From NCBI RefSeq assembly GCF_008932435.1, contig NZ_WBWE01000014.1:62001-126000 (forward strand): a stretch of DNA of 64,000 bases, in the 5' to 3' direction. Both the position numbers and the translations under genes were made by a program. Positions within the stretch are counted from its first letter, which is position 1, and each line of letters starts with the position of its first letter. The notes under the pieces are model-generated. The model did not search any database and had not been told where the DNA came from. It was given only the letters and a program-made list of their open reading frames with translations. Source of the stretch: Brucella pseudintermedia (GTDB taxonomy: Bacteria > Pseudomonadota > Alphaproteobacteria > Rhizobiales > Rhizobiaceae). This document shows positions 53,083 through 62,488 of this stretch, piece by piece.

Positions 53083-54615
53083 CTGTTCCGTCAATCGACC
53101 CGTCTCCGGGCCTTCCTGTGTCTGCCGATCTCCCTGCCAGATTGGACGCAGCAAAATTGGCGGAAACCAGCCATCGGTTTTGGCTTGTTCGCGGTTGCCC
53201 TGATTTCAGGCTGCCAGTCGATCAATTCCAGCAAGGATCTGGGGTTACAGCCATCCGACAACCCCGTGACGGTCGACAACGTGACGCGTAATGACCGGCT
53301 GGCACAGCTTGGCGCCCAGCAACACCCGCGCATCCTCGCCACTTATGGCGGCGAATACAAGGACCAGAAGCTTGAGCGCATGGTGGCGAAGATCGTCGGC
53401 AAGCTGACGACTGTCACCGACAAGCCGGACCAGACCTACCGCATTACTATTCTCGACAGTCCGAATATCAATGCCTTCGCATTGCCGGGCGGCTATCTCT
53501 ATGTGACGCGCGGCCTGCTTGCGCTCGCCAATGACTCCTCCGAAGTCGCAGCCGTGATCGCCCATGAAATGGGTCACGTTATCGCCAATCACGGCATTCT
53601 GCGGCAGGAAAAGGAAGCCGAGACCGCGATTGCCGGGCGCGTCGCCAGCGAAGTTCTGCATAACGAATCCGCCAGCCGAGAGGAAGCGCTGCGCGGCAAG
53701 CTGCGGCTTGCCCAGTTCTCGCGTAATCAGGAATTGCAGGCGGATGCCATCGGCATCAAGATGATCGGCGAAGCCGGATACGATCCGTTCGCTTCGGCGC
53801 GTTTTCTGCAATCGATGGAAGCCTATCAGAGCTTTCGTTCGGTTTCGGGTGCGACCGATGCCAGCCTCGACTTTCTTGCAAGCCACCCGGCAACGCCGCA
53901 GCGCATCCAGCTTGCGCTTGGCCATGCGCGCCGCATCGGCGCGCCAGGCGTCGGCACGACCGACCGCGGTTCCTTCCTCGACGGTATAGACGGCATCCTT
54001 TACGGCGATTCGCCCAGCGAAGGTTATGTCCGCGAGCAGACCTTCATTCATCCGAAGCTCGGCGTGACTTTCCGCGCACCAGATGGATTCAGCATCGATA
54101 ATTCGGCCAATGCGGTGATGGCCAGCGGCCCCGGCGAAGTGGCCATCCGTTTCGATGGCGCGTCTCTTCCGGCAGGGTCGAACCTTGCCGATTATATTCG
54201 TTCCGGTTGGGTCACCGGCCTCGATGACAGTTCGATCCAGACCACCACCATCAACGGTCTGCCCGCCGCGACCGCCCGCGCCAGTGCCGACCGGTGGCAG
54301 TTCGACATCGTGGTCATCGGCGCCAACAACAAGGTCTATCGCTTCCTAACGGCAGCTCCGAAAGGCAGCAACGCTCTTCTGCCCGCCTCACAAACTGTCA
54401 CGCAGTCGTTCCGCCTGCTATCCCCGGCCGAGCAAAACGCCATCAAGCCGCTTCGCATCCGCGTTGTAACAGTGAAGCCGGGCGACACGCTGGCCAGCCT
54501 GTCGGCACGCATGCAGGGCACGACACGCAAGCTGGAATTGTTCCGCCTTCTCAACGCCATGTCTGCGGGGGCAACAGTTTCGGTTGGCGACCGCGTGAAG
54601 CTGATCAGCGAGTAA
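53083..54615 (+). CDS. M48-family metalloprotease lipoprotein with LysM-like C terminus
   Basis: About 510 residues if translation starts at CTG 53083, which is preceded by GAGGA at seven bases; no ATG exists upstream in this frame before the stop at 53059. TTG 53185 is the other option but gives a signal with no basic residue. The lipobox LISGC follows a basic region. Catalytic HEMGHV (HExxH) is in AVIAHEMGHVIANHG, and LQADAIGIKM holds the third ligand. The C-terminal VKPGDTLASLSARMQ is LysM-like. This resembles BepA/YfgC-type envelope proteases. Confidence 0.82.
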   Translation: MFRQSTRLRAFLCLPISLPDWTQQNWRKPAIGFGLFAVALISGCQSINSSKDLGLQPSDNPVTVDNVTRNDRLAQLGAQQHPRILATYGGEYKDQKLERMVAKIVGKLTTVTDKPDQTYRITILDSPNINAFALPGGYLYVTRGLLALANDSSEVAAVIAHEMGHVIANHGILRQEKEAETAIAGRVASEVLHNESASREEALRGKLRLAQFSRNQELQADAIGIKMIGEAGYDPFASARFLQSMEAYQSFRSVSGATDASLDFLASHPATPQRIQLALGHARRIGAPGVGTTDRGSFLDGIDGILYGDSPSEGYVREQTFIHPKLGVTFRAPDGFSIDNSANAVMASGPGEVAIRFDGASLPAGSNLADYIRSGWVTGLDDSSIQTTTINGLPAATARASADRWQFDIVVIGANNKVYRFLTAAPKGSNALLPASQTVTQSFRLLSPAEQNAIKPLRIRVVTVKPGDTLASLSARMQGTTRKLELFRLLNAMSAGATVSVGDRVKLISE

Positions 54616-54621
54616 GACAGA

Positions 54622-55326
54622 ATGACGGAAACGATCATCCACTCGGTCCTGGCCGGAAAAGTCGCACCTCTTGGAGACCGCCGCGTCCCAAGCGGCATCG
54701 ACAAGCAGCCCGTGTCGGGCAAGGTCCGTGTGACCTTCGAGGGGCTGGATTGCGATGCACAGGGTGACCGAAAGGTGCATGGCGGACCGGAAAAGGCGCT
54801 CCATCATTACCCGCATGACCATTACGCGCTCTGGCGCGAAGAAATCGGCGACAACCCGCGTCTGAGCGCGCGTGGTGCGTTCGGCGAAAACATTTCCACC
54901 TCTGGTCTCGACGAACGCAATGTCGCCGTGGGTGACCGGTTCCGCCTTGGCAGTGCGCTTGTGGAAGTATCGCAGGGACGCCAGCCCTGCTGGAAACTGA
55001 ACGAGCGTTTTGCAACAGCCGACATGGCTGTGCGCGTCCAGAAGACAGGACGGACGGGCTGGTACTATCGCGTTCTGGAAGAAGGCCATGTGGAAGCCGG
55101 AGATGCGATGACGCTCATCGATCGGCTTTCACCGGAATGGACGCTGCATCGCGTCTGGCATCTGCTTTATGTCGATACGCTGAATTACGACGAACTGGCA
55201 TCAATGGCCGAGCTTTCGCACCTCGCCGACAGTTGGAGGCGCTATGCCGTGCGCCGTCTAGAAAATCGCAAGGTCGAGGACTGGTCCTCCCGGCTTGAAG
55301 GCAAGGCGGTGGAACCACAAAAGTAA
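54622..55326 (+). CDS. MOSC-domain protein (YiiM type)
   Basis: 234 residues. GDRKVHGGPEKALHHYPHDHY is the MOSC signature and Cys in SQGRQPCWKLNERF is the residue likely binding the molybdenum cofactor. A C-terminal 3-alpha extension (LSHLADSWRRYAVRRLENRK) marks the YiiM group, which reduces N-hydroxylated purines. It lies six bases after the M48 gene and may share its transcript. Confidence 0.9.
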   Translation: MTETIIHSVLAGKVAPLGDRRVPSGIDKQPVSGKVRVTFEGLDCDAQGDRKVHGGPEKALHHYPHDHYALWREEIGDNPRLSARGAFGENISTSGLDERNVAVGDRFRLGSALVEVSQGRQPCWKLNERFATADMAVRVQKTGRTGWYYRVLEEGHVEAGDAMTLIDRLSPEWTLHRVWHLLYVDTLNYDELASMAELSHLADSWRRYAVRRLENRKVEDWSSRLEGKAVEPQK

Positions 55327-55371
55327 GGAGCCACCTGGCCCCTCTACTTGTGTTGCCCTGATTGTTGCGGC

Positions 55372-56307
55372 TTATGCCTGATAAGCCGCCAGTTCGTGCT
55401 GGCTCAACAGGGCTATCTTCAGTTTCTCCATTGCACGGCTTTCGATCTGCCGCACCCGTTCCTTGGAGATGCCGAGCTTTTCACCCAGCGCTTCCAGCGT
55501 CACGCCATCATCATCGAGACGGCGCTCGCGGATAATATGCAATTCACGCTCGTTCAGCGTGTCGAGCGCCACGTTGAGCCACTGGTTACGGCGTTCCATA
55601 TCGATGGAGCTTTCCGCGATTTCATCCTGCAAGGGATGATCGTCGACCAGAAAATCCATGCGGCGCGACGCACCCGACTCCTCGTTGTTTACGGGGGCGG
55701 AAAGCGAACTGTCCGGCCCCGACAACCGACTGTCCATGATCTCGACATCGCTCGCTGACACGCCAAGCTGATCGGAAATTTCCCGATAAATCTCCGCCTT
55801 GCTCATGGTGTCGTCCGATTGGGCGAGTTTTGAACGAAGACGCCGCAGGTTGAAGAACAGTGCCTTCTGCGCCGAACTTGTGCCGCCCCGCACAATCGAC
55901 CAGTTGCGCAGGATATAATCCTGCATGGATGCGCGAATCCACCAGGATGCATAGGTGGAGAAACGCACTTCCCGTTCGGGGTCGAAACGCGCTGCAGCCT
56001 CCAGAAGGCCGACATAGCCCTCCTGAATGAGATCGCTCATCGGCAGTTTGAACTTGCGGAAGCGTCCCGCCATCGAGATAACCAGCCGCATATGCGCGGA
56101 AGTGATGCGATGGAGGGCTTCCTGATCCTTCAGCTCCCTCCAGCGAATGGCGAGATCGCGTTCCTCTTCGCGCTCCAGATAAGGAGCTGACATCGCGCTG
56201 CGGATCATGGATTGGGAAGAGGCTGCTGTCGCCGGGAGGCTGCGCGCAACCATAGGCATACGATTGGCTGGAACTGCGGAAGAACTGCTCATGGATGACT
56301 GCTTCAT
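55372..56307 (-). CDS. rpoH2: RpoH2, alternative sigma-32-type factor
   Basis: 311 residues from MKQSSMSSSS, with AGGAGA five bases upstream; the frame stays open to 56373. Region 2 (LPMSDLIQEGYVGLLEAAARFDP, YASWWIRASMQDYILRNWS), the RpoH box (QKALFFNLRRLRSK) and region 4 (TLEALGEKLGISKERVRQIE) are complete. The acidic, short N-terminal extension favours RpoH2 rather than RpoH1. In rhizobia RpoH2 is induced through the EcfG general stress sigma; a perfect EcfG-type promoter lies upstream at 56484-56508. Confidence 0.9.
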   Translation of the reverse strand: MKQSSMSSSSAVPANRMPMVARSLPATAASSQSMIRSAMSAPYLEREEERDLAIRWRELKDQEALHRITSAHMRLVISMAGRFRKFKLPMSDLIQEGYVGLLEAAARFDPEREVRFSTYASWWIRASMQDYILRNWSIVRGGTSSAQKALFFNLRRLRSKLAQSDDTMSKAEIYREISDQLGVSASDVEIMDSRLSGPDSSLSAPVNNEESGASRRMDFLVDDHPLQDEIAESSIDMERRNQWLNVALDTLNERELHIIRERRLDDDGVTLEALGEKLGISKERVRQIESRAMEKLKIALLSQHELAAYQA

Positions 56308-56483
56308 CTGGTTCTCCTGTTCTGAACTCACGCCCCGTCGGGCGTTCAGTGGAAGGATATGCCAGTCCCTCAAAGACTCCTTGGACGGCTAGCAAAACCG
56401 CCCAAAACTCCCCGCCAGGCCCATTCTTTGGCCAACATGATTACGCCGCAAAACAAACCCGTTTACGAACTGGTGTCTGGGAG

Positions 56484-56508
56484 AACGCACCAGCTGCGTT
56501 CAGGTTCC
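56484..56508 (-). promoter_or_regulatory. EcfG-type (RpoE1/RpoE2) promoter of rpoH2
   Basis: On the minus strand GGAAC-N16-CGTT, an exact match to the general-stress sigma consensus (GGAAC with CGTT at 16-17 bases). It is about 175 bp before the rpoH2 start, in the correct direction. Confidence 0.75.
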
Positions 56509-56660
56509 CTCCCGATCAGGATAAATCTTTGAGAATGCAGGACGATGACTGAAAGGGTTAACGACCGATTGCAAAACTCAATAAAACTTTAACCAAAGAA
56601 TACCGCCGTTTCCTGCACGAAGGACGGCGCAGATCCGGCCTTTGCCGATGAACGGCAAAT

Positions 56661-56688
56661 AAAAAGCCCGGCTGGAGCCGGGCCTTTT
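56661..56688 (-). terminator. Intrinsic terminator of carD
   Basis: GCCCGGC-TGGA-GCCGGGC followed on the minus strand by TTTTT. Confidence 0.82.
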
Positions 56689-56710
56689 AGAAAGAAAAAG
56701 AAAGCGAAGC

Positions 56711-57292
56711 TTACGCGGCTTCAACTTCATCGTCGTCGAGATCGGCCTCAGCATCGGCCTTGCCGCGCTTCGGACCCTTGGCGAGATTGGCTTCGATCAA
56801 ACGAACCGCTTCGGTTTCCGAGAGCTTGTTCACGGCTGCGATTTCGCGCGCCATGCGATCAAGCGCGGCTTCGTAAAGCTGGCGTTCCGAATAGGACTGT
56901 TCCGGCTGGTTTTCAGCGCGGAAAAGATCGCGAACGACTTCCGAGATCGAGATCAGATCGCCGGAATTGATCTTTGCATCATATTCCTGCGCGCGGCGCG
57001 ACCACATTGTGCGCTTCACACGTGCGCGGCCCTGAACAACCTTCAATGCACGTTCAACATAATCGGTCTCCGACAGCTTGCGCATACCGATGGAAGCGGC
57101 TTTGGCAACCGGCACCTTCAGGCGCATCTTGTCTTTTTCGAAATCGATCACGAAGAGCTCGAGCTTGTGACCTGCCACTTCCTGCTCTTCGATCGTCACG
57201 ATCTGGCCAACGCCATGAGCCGGATATACGATGGCCTCACCGGCCTTGAAACCGCCACGCGCTACTGGAGACTTTTTCTGCTGGGATGACAT
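56711..57292 (-). CDS. carD: CarD/CdnL-type RNA polymerase-binding regulator
   Basis: 193 residues from MSSQQKKSPVARGGFKAGEAIV; an in-frame ATG nine bases upstream (57301) would also do, and the frame is open to 57484. The Tudor-like RNA polymerase-binding domain (VYPAHGVGQIVTIEEQEVAGHKLEL) and the helical C terminus are present, followed by an acidic tail (ADLDDDEVEAA). CdnL/CarD proteins stabilise open complexes at rRNA and growth promoters in alpha-proteobacteria. Confidence 0.9.
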   Translation of the reverse strand: MSSQQKKSPVARGGFKAGEAIVYPAHGVGQIVTIEEQEVAGHKLELFVIDFEKDKMRLKVPVAKAASIGMRKLSETDYVERALKVVQGRARVKRTMWSRRAQEYDAKINSGDLISISEVVRDLFRAENQPEQSYSERQLYEAALDRMAREIAAVNKLSETEAVRLIEANLAKGPKRGKADAEADLDDDEVEAA

Positions 57293-57728
57293 ACGCTTCA
57301 TTACTCCCTGTTGTGCCCGGCGCGCCCCGCCGGTTGACACATGATGTTCGACCGCGCTCCGGAGAAATGAAGCACGGACGTTGCTTGTCGGTTTGCAACT
57401 GAAAACGTGTCTGACGACAAATCTAACCGACCGGGTGTACGGTGAGGAGGACGACGCCATCGCAATCATCTTCCCCGGTGCCATTCAGCCCGGTACTAAA
57501 GATCAGCCCTTTCAGAGATTAACGCATAGCGCCACGACTTGACGTCCAGTCACCGAAATTATCGTGACAAGCTAACACAATTTCGCGCAAGAATCAACAA
57601 ATTGCCAGATATGCTGTATCCGGCAACGCAACACACCTAAAAGATGGGCGTTTTCCCGTGATTTCATTCGTCTTTTGCCGGTGCGTCACAGAAAATGCAA
57701 GTGATAAATCCTGCTTTTCCGTAATGCC

Positions 57729-57758
57729 GTTCATCCTGTCAGTGTTGACAGGATGAAC
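57729..57758. repeat. Perfect 13-bp inverted repeat with four-base loop
   Basis: GTTCATCCTGTCA-GTGT-TGACAGGATGAAC. No T tract follows on either strand, so it is not a standard terminator. It could be an operator or an RNA hairpin. Confidence 0.75.
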
Positions 57759-57833
57759 CGTGGTGTTCCGCAGGTGCGAAACCTTCTAAAACAACGAGAT
57801 ACTTATAAAGTACCATACTGCTCGCAGGAGCCT

Positions 57834-57860
57834 GAAAGCACGGACCTGCTATACCGTGCC
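57834..57860 (-). terminator. Probable terminator of fdxA
   Basis: GCACGG and CCGTGC pair around a ten-base loop five to ten bases past the fdxA stop; on the minus strand TTTC follows. Weak. Confidence 0.4.
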
Positions 57861-57864
57861 GGTA

Positions 57865-58203
57865 TTAGTCGCCGCTACCCGGCTCGGCAGAGAAATACTT
57901 CTCCAGCTTGCCGGCCACGCCATCCATTTCCTTGGCTTCGGGAAGGGCATCCTTCTTCGCGGTAATATTGGGCCATTTTGCCGCATATTCCGTATTCAGT
58001 TCCAACCACTTGTCGAGGCCCGGCTCGGTGTCGGGGCTGATCGCCTCGGCAGGGCATTCCGGTTCACATACGCCGCAGTCGATGCACTCGTCGGGATTGA
58101 TGACGAGCATGTTTTCGCCTTCGTAGAAACAATCGACCGGGCAGACCTCGACGCAGTCCGTATATTTGCAGCGAATGCAATTATCGGTCACGACATACGT
58201 CAT
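57865..58203 (-). CDS. fdxA: Ferredoxin FdxA (7Fe/8Fe type)
   Basis: 112 residues. Nine cysteines: C9, C12, C17, C21, C25 in [19 protein letters not shown] and C40, C43, C46, C50 in [13 protein letters not shown], the pattern of [3Fe-4S][4Fe-4S] ferredoxins of Azotobacter FdI type. A helical C-terminal tail follows. It would donate low-potential electrons. It is single between carD and an S4 gene. Confidence 0.93.
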   Translation of the reverse strand: MTYVVTDNCIRCKYTDCVEVCPVDCFYEGENMLVINPDECIDCGVCEPECPAEAISPDTEPGLDKWLELNTEYAAKWPNITAKKDALPEAKEMDGVAGKLEKYFSAEPGSGD

Positions 58204-58556
58204 CGTCGAACTCCTGTTGCCGCCCGAATTTTTGAACAGGCAGCTTATCTATCCTACAGCTTTGCGCCGATATTCCGACAAGCCGACAATCAGCCCGGGG
58301 CCCTGGAATATCTCGCCACGAAGTCACCGTGCACGGAAATGGTTGCGGGTATCAGCCCATGCCCTTTTATGACAATGCGTGAGGTAACGATTTTATCCCG
58401 CCGTGACAAGGGTACAAACGCCGCAATATCACGAAGTCACCCATGCCTGAAACGGCATTTCGTTTAGCGGCTTCGGCTTGGAAAACGCTTTCGCCGGAAC
58501 GGCCCGGCGAGCAATTTCCATCACTACCGCAAGGCGCCTGCGGCAACGCGTCCATC
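58204..58556. other. Intergenic region between fdxA and the S4-domain gene
   Basis: 353 bp. I found no conserved frame, strong hairpin, or recognised operator. The fdxA promoter should be in the left part. Confidence 0.3.
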
Positions 58557-58940
58557 TCAGTTTCCGCGCAAACGATCCGTTTCGCGGCGGTCTTTCTTGG
58601 TTGGCCTTCCCGCGCCGCTCTCGCGCTGCGGCGTTGCGGACTCGACAGCCGCCGCAGAAACTGGCGGCGGGGAAAGATCTTCATAAAGAAGTTGGGCCTC
58701 GGGTGCCGGACCCCGCCGCTCTCCCGGAGCCAGTATCTTGTAGACGAGGATGCGCCGGTCCAGCGTAATGGTCAGTACGTCGCCGACCTTTACCTGATAC
58801 GCAGCCTGTTCGATCTTGTCGCGATTGACCCGGACCTTGCCGCCGACGGCGAGTTTCGCCGCCAGCGATCTTGATTTGACCACGCGCGCAAAAAACAGCC
58901 ACTTGTCAATGCGCTGTCTTCCGCCTTGTTCGCCGGTCAT
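58557..58940 (-). CDS. S4-domain RNA-binding protein (Hsp15-like)
   Basis: 127 residues: the S4 domain QRIDKWLFFARVVKSRSLAAKLAVGGKVRVNRDK (about 9-43) and VKVGDVLTITLDRRILVYKIL (about 50-70), then a basic low-complexity tail. Hsp15 (HslR) in E. coli rescues stalled 50S subunits carrying nascent chains. It starts one base after the stop of the upstream helicase gene, so the two are coupled, and both are RNA-related. Confidence 0.85.
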   Translation of the reverse strand: MTGEQGGRQRIDKWLFFARVVKSRSLAAKLAVGGKVRVNRDKIEQAAYQVKVGDVLTITLDRRILVYKILAPGERRGPAPEAQLLYEDLSPPPVSAAAVESATPQRESGAGRPTKKDRRETDRLRGN

Positions 58941-58941
58941 C

Positions 58942-61900
58942 TTACTTCTTCATCTGCTCCTTAAGGGCCAGAAGCTTGGCGAAAGGTGAGTCGGGATCGA
59001 TGCGTGCAGGACGCTCCTGCTCGACACGCTTGCCGCCCTGATGACTATGATCGCGCTTCTGCTGACGCGGATTGCCGCCGCGGAAGTCGCCTTTGCCACC
59101 TTCGCGCTTATCCTCGCCGTCATGCCGCTTTTGCTTGTCAAAGCGCTTGCCGCCGCGATCATTGCGGGCCTGCTGCTCCGCACCGTCGGACTTGCGGGCC
59201 TCGCCACCCTGATCGCGGTTCTGATGACCGCGATTCTGGTTTCCGCGATTTTGGCGCTGACGGTTCTGGTCCTGATTGCGGTTGCGGCCCTCGAAGCGGC
59301 CCTGACGCCAGAGAAGAACAGGCTTTGGCTCTTCGGCCGCGGCTTCTGCTGTTTCAACGGCCGGTGCCGCTTCCGCTGCCGCTGGAGCCGCTTCGTCCAC
59401 CTTGGCTTCGGCCTCCGCCTCGGCAACGACCACCGGTGCGGGCACGGGTTCAGCCGCTGGAACGGCGGGCTTTTCGGCTTCTGCAACCGGAGAAACGCCA
59501 GCTTCCTTGGCGGCGGCTTCAGCCGCGAAAGCGTCGAGCTCGGCGAGCTTCGCCGTCACCGCAGCAGCTTCCATCGCCTCGTGGCGATAACCGAGGCTGC
59601 GCAGGATTTCCTCCATGTCCTCGGTCGTCGCACCGAGAATGGACATCATGGCAGGCGTAACGATAAAGCGTCCACCGTCATAAGCGCCATCCGGGCGCGC
59701 ACCGGAACCCGGACGCCAGGCGAGCGCCGGGCGAATGAGATCGGCAAGACGTTCCAGAATGTCGATGCGCACGGCGCGGCGGCCCAGCACGCGATAGCCT
59801 GCCAGACGATAGAACATCGGATCGAAAGCCGGATCGACCACGACCGAAGTGCGGCCAGCGGCCAGCACATTCACGACATCGCCGTAGCCGGCGCGTTCGC
59901 GGCCATCGTTCTTGAGCGCCCACAGCAGCGTAATGAGGCCAGCCGGAGCGGGCTTCAGCAGCATGGGCATGAAGACATGATAGGCACCGAAACGCACACC
60001 CAGACGGCGAAGCGCCGCGCGCGAATCCTGATCGAGGCCGCGCACTTCCTCCGCCACGTCGCGACGCGGAAGAATGCCCAGATTCTCGACGATCTGGAAT
60101 GCGAGACCGCGCGTCATGCCGGTCAGGGCATCGGCAGCAGCCAGATCGGTCAGCGGCTTCAAAACGGTTTCGATATGATGCGCGACAAAACGGTCGATGC
60201 GTGCGGCAACCTTGTCGCGCGCGGCTCCCGTAAGCTGTTCGTCGGCCAGGATCACCGCGCGCGGCTTCAGCAGGTCATCGCCCGCAACCAGCGTTGCGAC
60301 CGTTGCACCAACCCAGCGCATGACGCCATCCGAGCCCAGCGCGAAATCGCCGTTCGGCGCAGCAGCAAAGCGCTCCGCGCGGCGTTCGAACTCGGCGGCC
60401 AGCGCCTTTTGTGCAGCCGACTTCACCGCCTTGGCGTCCGGCCCTTCGGCCTGAACGTCAGCGGTAAAACGGAATCCTTCCAGTTGCCCGACATTGTGGC
60501 CTTCGACAATCACGTCTCCGGCCGGGCTGATTTCTGCTTCAAGCATGGCATTCTCTCTCAGGCGCCTCATAAGCACGCTTGTCCTGCGGTCTACAAAGCG
60601 TTTCGTCAACCTTTCATGCAGCGCGTCGGACAATCTGTCCTCAATTTCGCGCGTCTTTTCCTGCCAGTGTGTCGGATCGGCAAGCCATCCCGGCCTGTGC
60701 GACACGAAAGTCCAGGTGCGGATTTGCGCCACGCGATGCGACAGGGTGTCGATTTCCCCCTCTGTGCTGTCGGCGCGGCGCACCTGTTCGCTCATATAAT
60801 CTTCATCGACGCTCCCTCGGCGGACAAGATCCTGATAGATGGTTGCAATGATATCGGCATGCTGCGCCGGCGCGATCTTGCGATAATCGGGCAGCGCGCA
60901 GGCGTCCCACAAAAGCTCGATCCGCGCCGGCGTCGTCGCAAGCCGCACAATCTCTTCGTCTTTCGACAAATTTTCAAGCGCTTGTTGATCGACAGCCGGC
61001 AAAGCCTTGGCCAGCCCCTCGACCGGCGCAGGTGTTTCCAGAGAATACCGCAGGGAATCGAGCGACGAAAAGTCGAAACGCGCCGTGCGCCATTGCAAAA
61101 CTTTCACCGGATCGAAATTATGCGCTTCTACCCGTTCGACCAGTTCTTCATCGAATGGATGCACCTGCCCGGTTACGCCGAATGTGCCATCGCGCAGATG
61201 CCGGCCTGCGCGTCCGGCAATCTGCCCCACTTCGGCTGGCGTCAGATCGCGGAACTGATAGCCATCGAACTTGCGGTTCTGCGCAAAAGCGACATGGTCG
61301 ACATCAAGATTGAGCCCCATCCCAACAGCATCGGTCGCCACCAGAAAATCGACATCGCCCGACTGGTAAAGCTCGACCTGCGCATTACGCGTGCGCGGGC
61401 TGAGCGCGCCCATGACTACTGCCGCCCCACCGCGCTGACGGCGGATCAGTTCGGCAATCGCATAAACCTCATCGGCGGAAAAGGCGACGATGGCGGAACG
61501 GTTCGGTAGCCGGGTGATCTTCTTGGAGCCGGCATAGGCCAGATGCGACAGGCGCGGCCGCGTCACCACATTGATGCCGCGCAGCAGCTTCTCCAGAATG
61601 CCGCGCATGGTTGCGGCACCGAGCAGCAGCGTCTCCTGCCGCCCGCGCAGGTGCAGGATGCGGTCGGTGAAAATATGGCCGCGCTCAAGATCGCCAGCCA
61701 GTTGCACTTCATCGATGGCCACGAAAGCTACGTCCGTGCGGCGCGGCATGGCCTCGACCGTGCAGACGGAATAGCGCGCGCCTGGCGGCACGATCTTTTC
61801 CTCGCCCGTCACCAGCGCAACATTGGCCGCGCCGACCCGTTCCACGACGCGGTTATAGACCTCGCGCGCCAAAAGGCGCAGCGGCAGGCCGATCATGCCG

Positions 61901-62025
61901 CTTCCATGAGACAGCATGCGTTCGATGGCCAGATGCGTTTTGCCGGTATTGGTCGGTCCAAGCACGGCAGTCACATCGCGGCCACTCAGGGTCAGCGGCA
62001 AATCATGGGCAGGGAGTTGGTTCAT
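58942..62025 (-). CDS. SUV3/MgpS-type superfamily 2 RNA helicase
   Basis: 1027 residues. Walker A GPTNTGKTH (23-31), DEVQ box VAIDEVQLAGD (D105-E106), and motif VI IAGRAGRHLRDG, as in mitochondrial SUV3 helicases. The middle helical part follows, then an Ala/Glu/Pro-rich linker and a C-terminal tail very rich in Arg, Asn, Gln and Gly (RNRNQDQNRQRQNRGNQNRG). It is followed at once by the S4-domain gene. It likely helps RNA turnover or rRNA processing. The long antisense frame (822 codons) is a composition effect. Confidence 0.85.
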   Translation of the reverse strand: MNQLPAHDLPLTLSGRDVTAVLGPTNTGKTHLAIERMLSHGSGMIGLPLRLLAREVYNRVVERVGAANVALVTGEEKIVPPGARYSVCTVEAMPRRTDVAFVAIDEVQLAGDLERGHIFTDRILHLRGRQETLLLGAATMRGILEKLLRGINVVTRPRLSHLAYAGSKKITRLPNRSAIVAFSADEVYAIAELIRRQRGGAAVVMGALSPRTRNAQVELYQSGDVDFLVATDAVGMGLNLDVDHVAFAQNRKFDGYQFRDLTPAEVGQIAGRAGRHLRDGTFGVTGQVHPFDEELVERVEAHNFDPVKVLQWRTARFDFSSLDSLRYSLETPAPVEGLAKALPAVDQQALENLSKDEEIVRLATTPARIELLWDACALPDYRKIAPAQHADIIATIYQDLVRRGSVDEDYMSEQVRRADSTEGEIDTLSHRVAQIRTWTFVSHRPGWLADPTHWQEKTREIEDRLSDALHERLTKRFVDRRTSVLMRRLRENAMLEAEISPAGDVIVEGHNVGQLEGFRFTADVQAEGPDAKAVKSAAQKALAAEFERRAERFAAAPNGDFALGSDGVMRWVGATVATLVAGDDLLKPRAVILADEQLTGAARDKVAARIDRFVAHHIETVLKPLTDLAAADALTGMTRGLAFQIVENLGILPRRDVAEEVRGLDQDSRAALRRLGVRFGAYHVFMPMLLKPAPAGLITLLWALKNDGRERAGYGDVVNVLAAGRTSVVVDPAFDPMFYRLAGYRVLGRRAVRIDILERLADLIRPALAWRPGSGARPDGAYDGGRFIVTPAMMSILGATTEDMEEILRSLGYRHEAMEAAAVTAKLAELDAFAAEAAAKEAGVSPVAEAEKPAVPAAEPVPAPVVVAEAEAEAKVDEAAPAAAEAAPAVETAEAAAEEPKPVLLWRQGRFEGRNRNQDQNRQRQNRGNQNRGHQNRDQGGEARKSDGAEQQARNDRGGKRFDKQKRHDGEDKREGGKGDFRGGNPRQQKRDHSHQGGKRVEQERPARIDPDSPFAKLLALKEQMKK

Positions 62026-62200
62026 GCCAATAATCGGATTCCCGGTACAAGCGCCCTTTACGGGCTGGATGCTGGTTCTGCGATAGCACTATACGACCTG
62101 CACCGAAAGCGCTCCTGTTAAGTTTAAGTATGGGCCAATTGCCGATATGTCGACGACCGATGTGAAGCCGATCAATAACTTGTCGATTAACAATTGGAAC

Positions 62201-62256
62201 GACTCTGGAACGAATCGGCGACGAATCGCTGACTCCGCGAGCTTCGCCATTTGTTC
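62201..62256. repeat. GANTC-rich intergenic repeat, copy A
   Basis: GANTC sites at 62201, 62212, 62223 and 62231, spaced 11, 11 and 8 bp. From GGAACG at 62207, 26 bases are identical to copy B, then a looser match continues to CCATTTGTTC and ACAT. This fits the GANTC-linked intergenic repeats described in Caulobacter and other alpha-proteobacteria. Confidence 0.7.
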
Positions 62257-62488
62257 ACGGCAACATATAGTAAGCCTAACACAAACGCCCACAACATGAT
62301 GAATCAAATGTTCCGCTTGTCCGTGTTCTCCTGACGCGAAACACCATGGTTGTTAACCTTTGGCAAAACCTGTCAACAGACGTTGCGAAAGGCTAAGCGA
62401 TGTTTCAGAAAATCTTAATGATTACTGATACTTCCTTAATGCCAAAAGGGGCGGAAACAGGATTTCCGTTAACCTTCAGGCCAAAGCC

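Larger units (their letters stand above)
56308..56710. other. Intergenic region rpoH2-carD
   Basis: 403 bp. It holds the EcfG-type promoter of rpoH2 (56484-56508), an AT-rich stretch near 56575-56600, and the carD terminator (56661-56688). No coding frame is convincing. Confidence 0.5.
57293..57864. other. Intergenic region carD-fdxA
   Basis: 572 bp. It contains the probable fdxA terminator (57834-57860), a perfect 13-bp inverted repeat (57729-57758) and, near 57540-57600, an AT-rich promoter-like stretch for carD. No convincing coding frame. Confidence 0.4.

Noticed and set aside
59041-61509. 822-codon open frame antisense to the helicase gene
   Set aside because: It lies wholly opposite a gene with clear helicase motifs. 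High GC favours long antisense frames, and its protein has no recognisable domain.
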